Assembly: GCF_042432825.1 (NCBI RefSeq)
Contig: NZ_JBHLWN010000061.1
Coordinates: 1-12,871, forward strand
Reading direction: 5' to 3'
Length of the DNA: 12,871 nt
DNA from: Gordoniibacillus chartarius
GTDB taxonomy: Bacteria; Bacillota; Bacilli; Paenibacillales; NBRC-103111
Shown: positions 12,819-12,871 of the stretch, one piece after another
How positions within the stretch are numbered: position 1 is the first letter of the stretch
Layout: each line of letters begins with the position of its first letter
The notes under the pieces: model-generated
Databases searched by the model: none
Seen by the model: only the letters and a program-made list of their open reading frames with translations
What the model was told of the DNA's origin: nothing
Program-made: the position numbers and the translations under genes

Positions 12819-12871
12819 TGGATAAGCCCTCGACCGATTAGTATTCGTCAGCTCCACGCATTGCTGCGCTT
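12819..12871 (-). rRNA. rrl: 23S ribosomal RNA, 3' end (partial)
   Basis: The minus strand at the right edge reads the end of 23S rRNA, with TGACGAATACTAATCGG followed by TCGAGGGCTTATCC, a segment conserved in Bacillales. Only the last 50 or so nucleotides are in the window; the gene continues beyond the right edge. The exact mature 3' end is approximate. Confidence 0.93.

Noticed and set aside
12660..12857. Minus-strand open frame of 65 codons at the right end
   Set aside because: It runs through 5S rRNA, the spacer and 23S rRNA.

Overview
The window looks like a Bacillales chromosome of the Paenibacillaceae type (Paenibacillus, Cohnella or similar). The reasons are moderate-to-high GC, strong GGAGG-type Shine-Dalgarno sites, several GTG starts, and the order sigW-rsiW-cdaA-cdaR-glmM-glmS, which is the order in Bacillus subtilis. 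Genus is inferred from gene content only. Every gene I can support is on the minus strand, so transcription runs from high to low coordinates.

Right end (12871 to 11466): the 3' end of a 23S rRNA, a 23S-5S spacer with a processing hairpin, 5S rRNA, and twelve tRNAs in transcription order Asn-GTT, Thr-GGT, Glu-TTC, Val-TAC, Thr-TGT, Gln-TTG, Lys-TTT, Leu-TAG, Gly-GCC, Arg-ACG, Pro-TGG, Gly-TCC. The cluster closes with a strong intrinsic terminator. Seven tRNAs encode CCA and five do not. Two spacers (about 70 nt each) are much longer than the rest and contain hairpins.

Middle right (11465 to 7442): ppc (phosphoenolpyruvate carboxylase) with an AT-rich upstream region, a perfect 16-bp palindrome in its leader and its own terminator, followed by a ten-helix EamA/DMT transporter of unknown substrate.

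Middle (7441 to 6124): sigW and rsiW, an ECF sigma factor and its membrane-bound zinc anti-sigma factor, with a candidate autoregulatory ECF promoter and a terminator after rsiW.

Left half (6046 to 84): cdaA (c-di-AMP synthase) and cdaR (YbbR regulator) overlap by 8 nt and are followed by glmM and a terminator. glmS then has its own candidate promoter and a glmS self-cleaving ribozyme in its leader. GlmS makes glucosamine-6-phosphate and GlmM converts it to glucosamine-1-phosphate for cell-wall synthesis. CdaA and CdaR control c-di-AMP next to GlmM, and SigW/RsiW is an envelope-stress switch, so this half is a cell-envelope block.

I see no mobile element, CRISPR array, phage or plainly new gene system. 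The less-described points are in non-coding or tail regions: an enlarged P1 domain in the ribozyme, mutually exclusive hairpins between ribozyme and glmS Shine-Dalgarno, a Gly/Ala/Thr/Pro-rich tail on CdaR, the long structured tRNA spacers and the palindrome before ppc. Four genes have starts worth care: cdaA and sigW use GTG, while rsiW and ppc probably start at an internal ATG a few codons after an upstream GTG.
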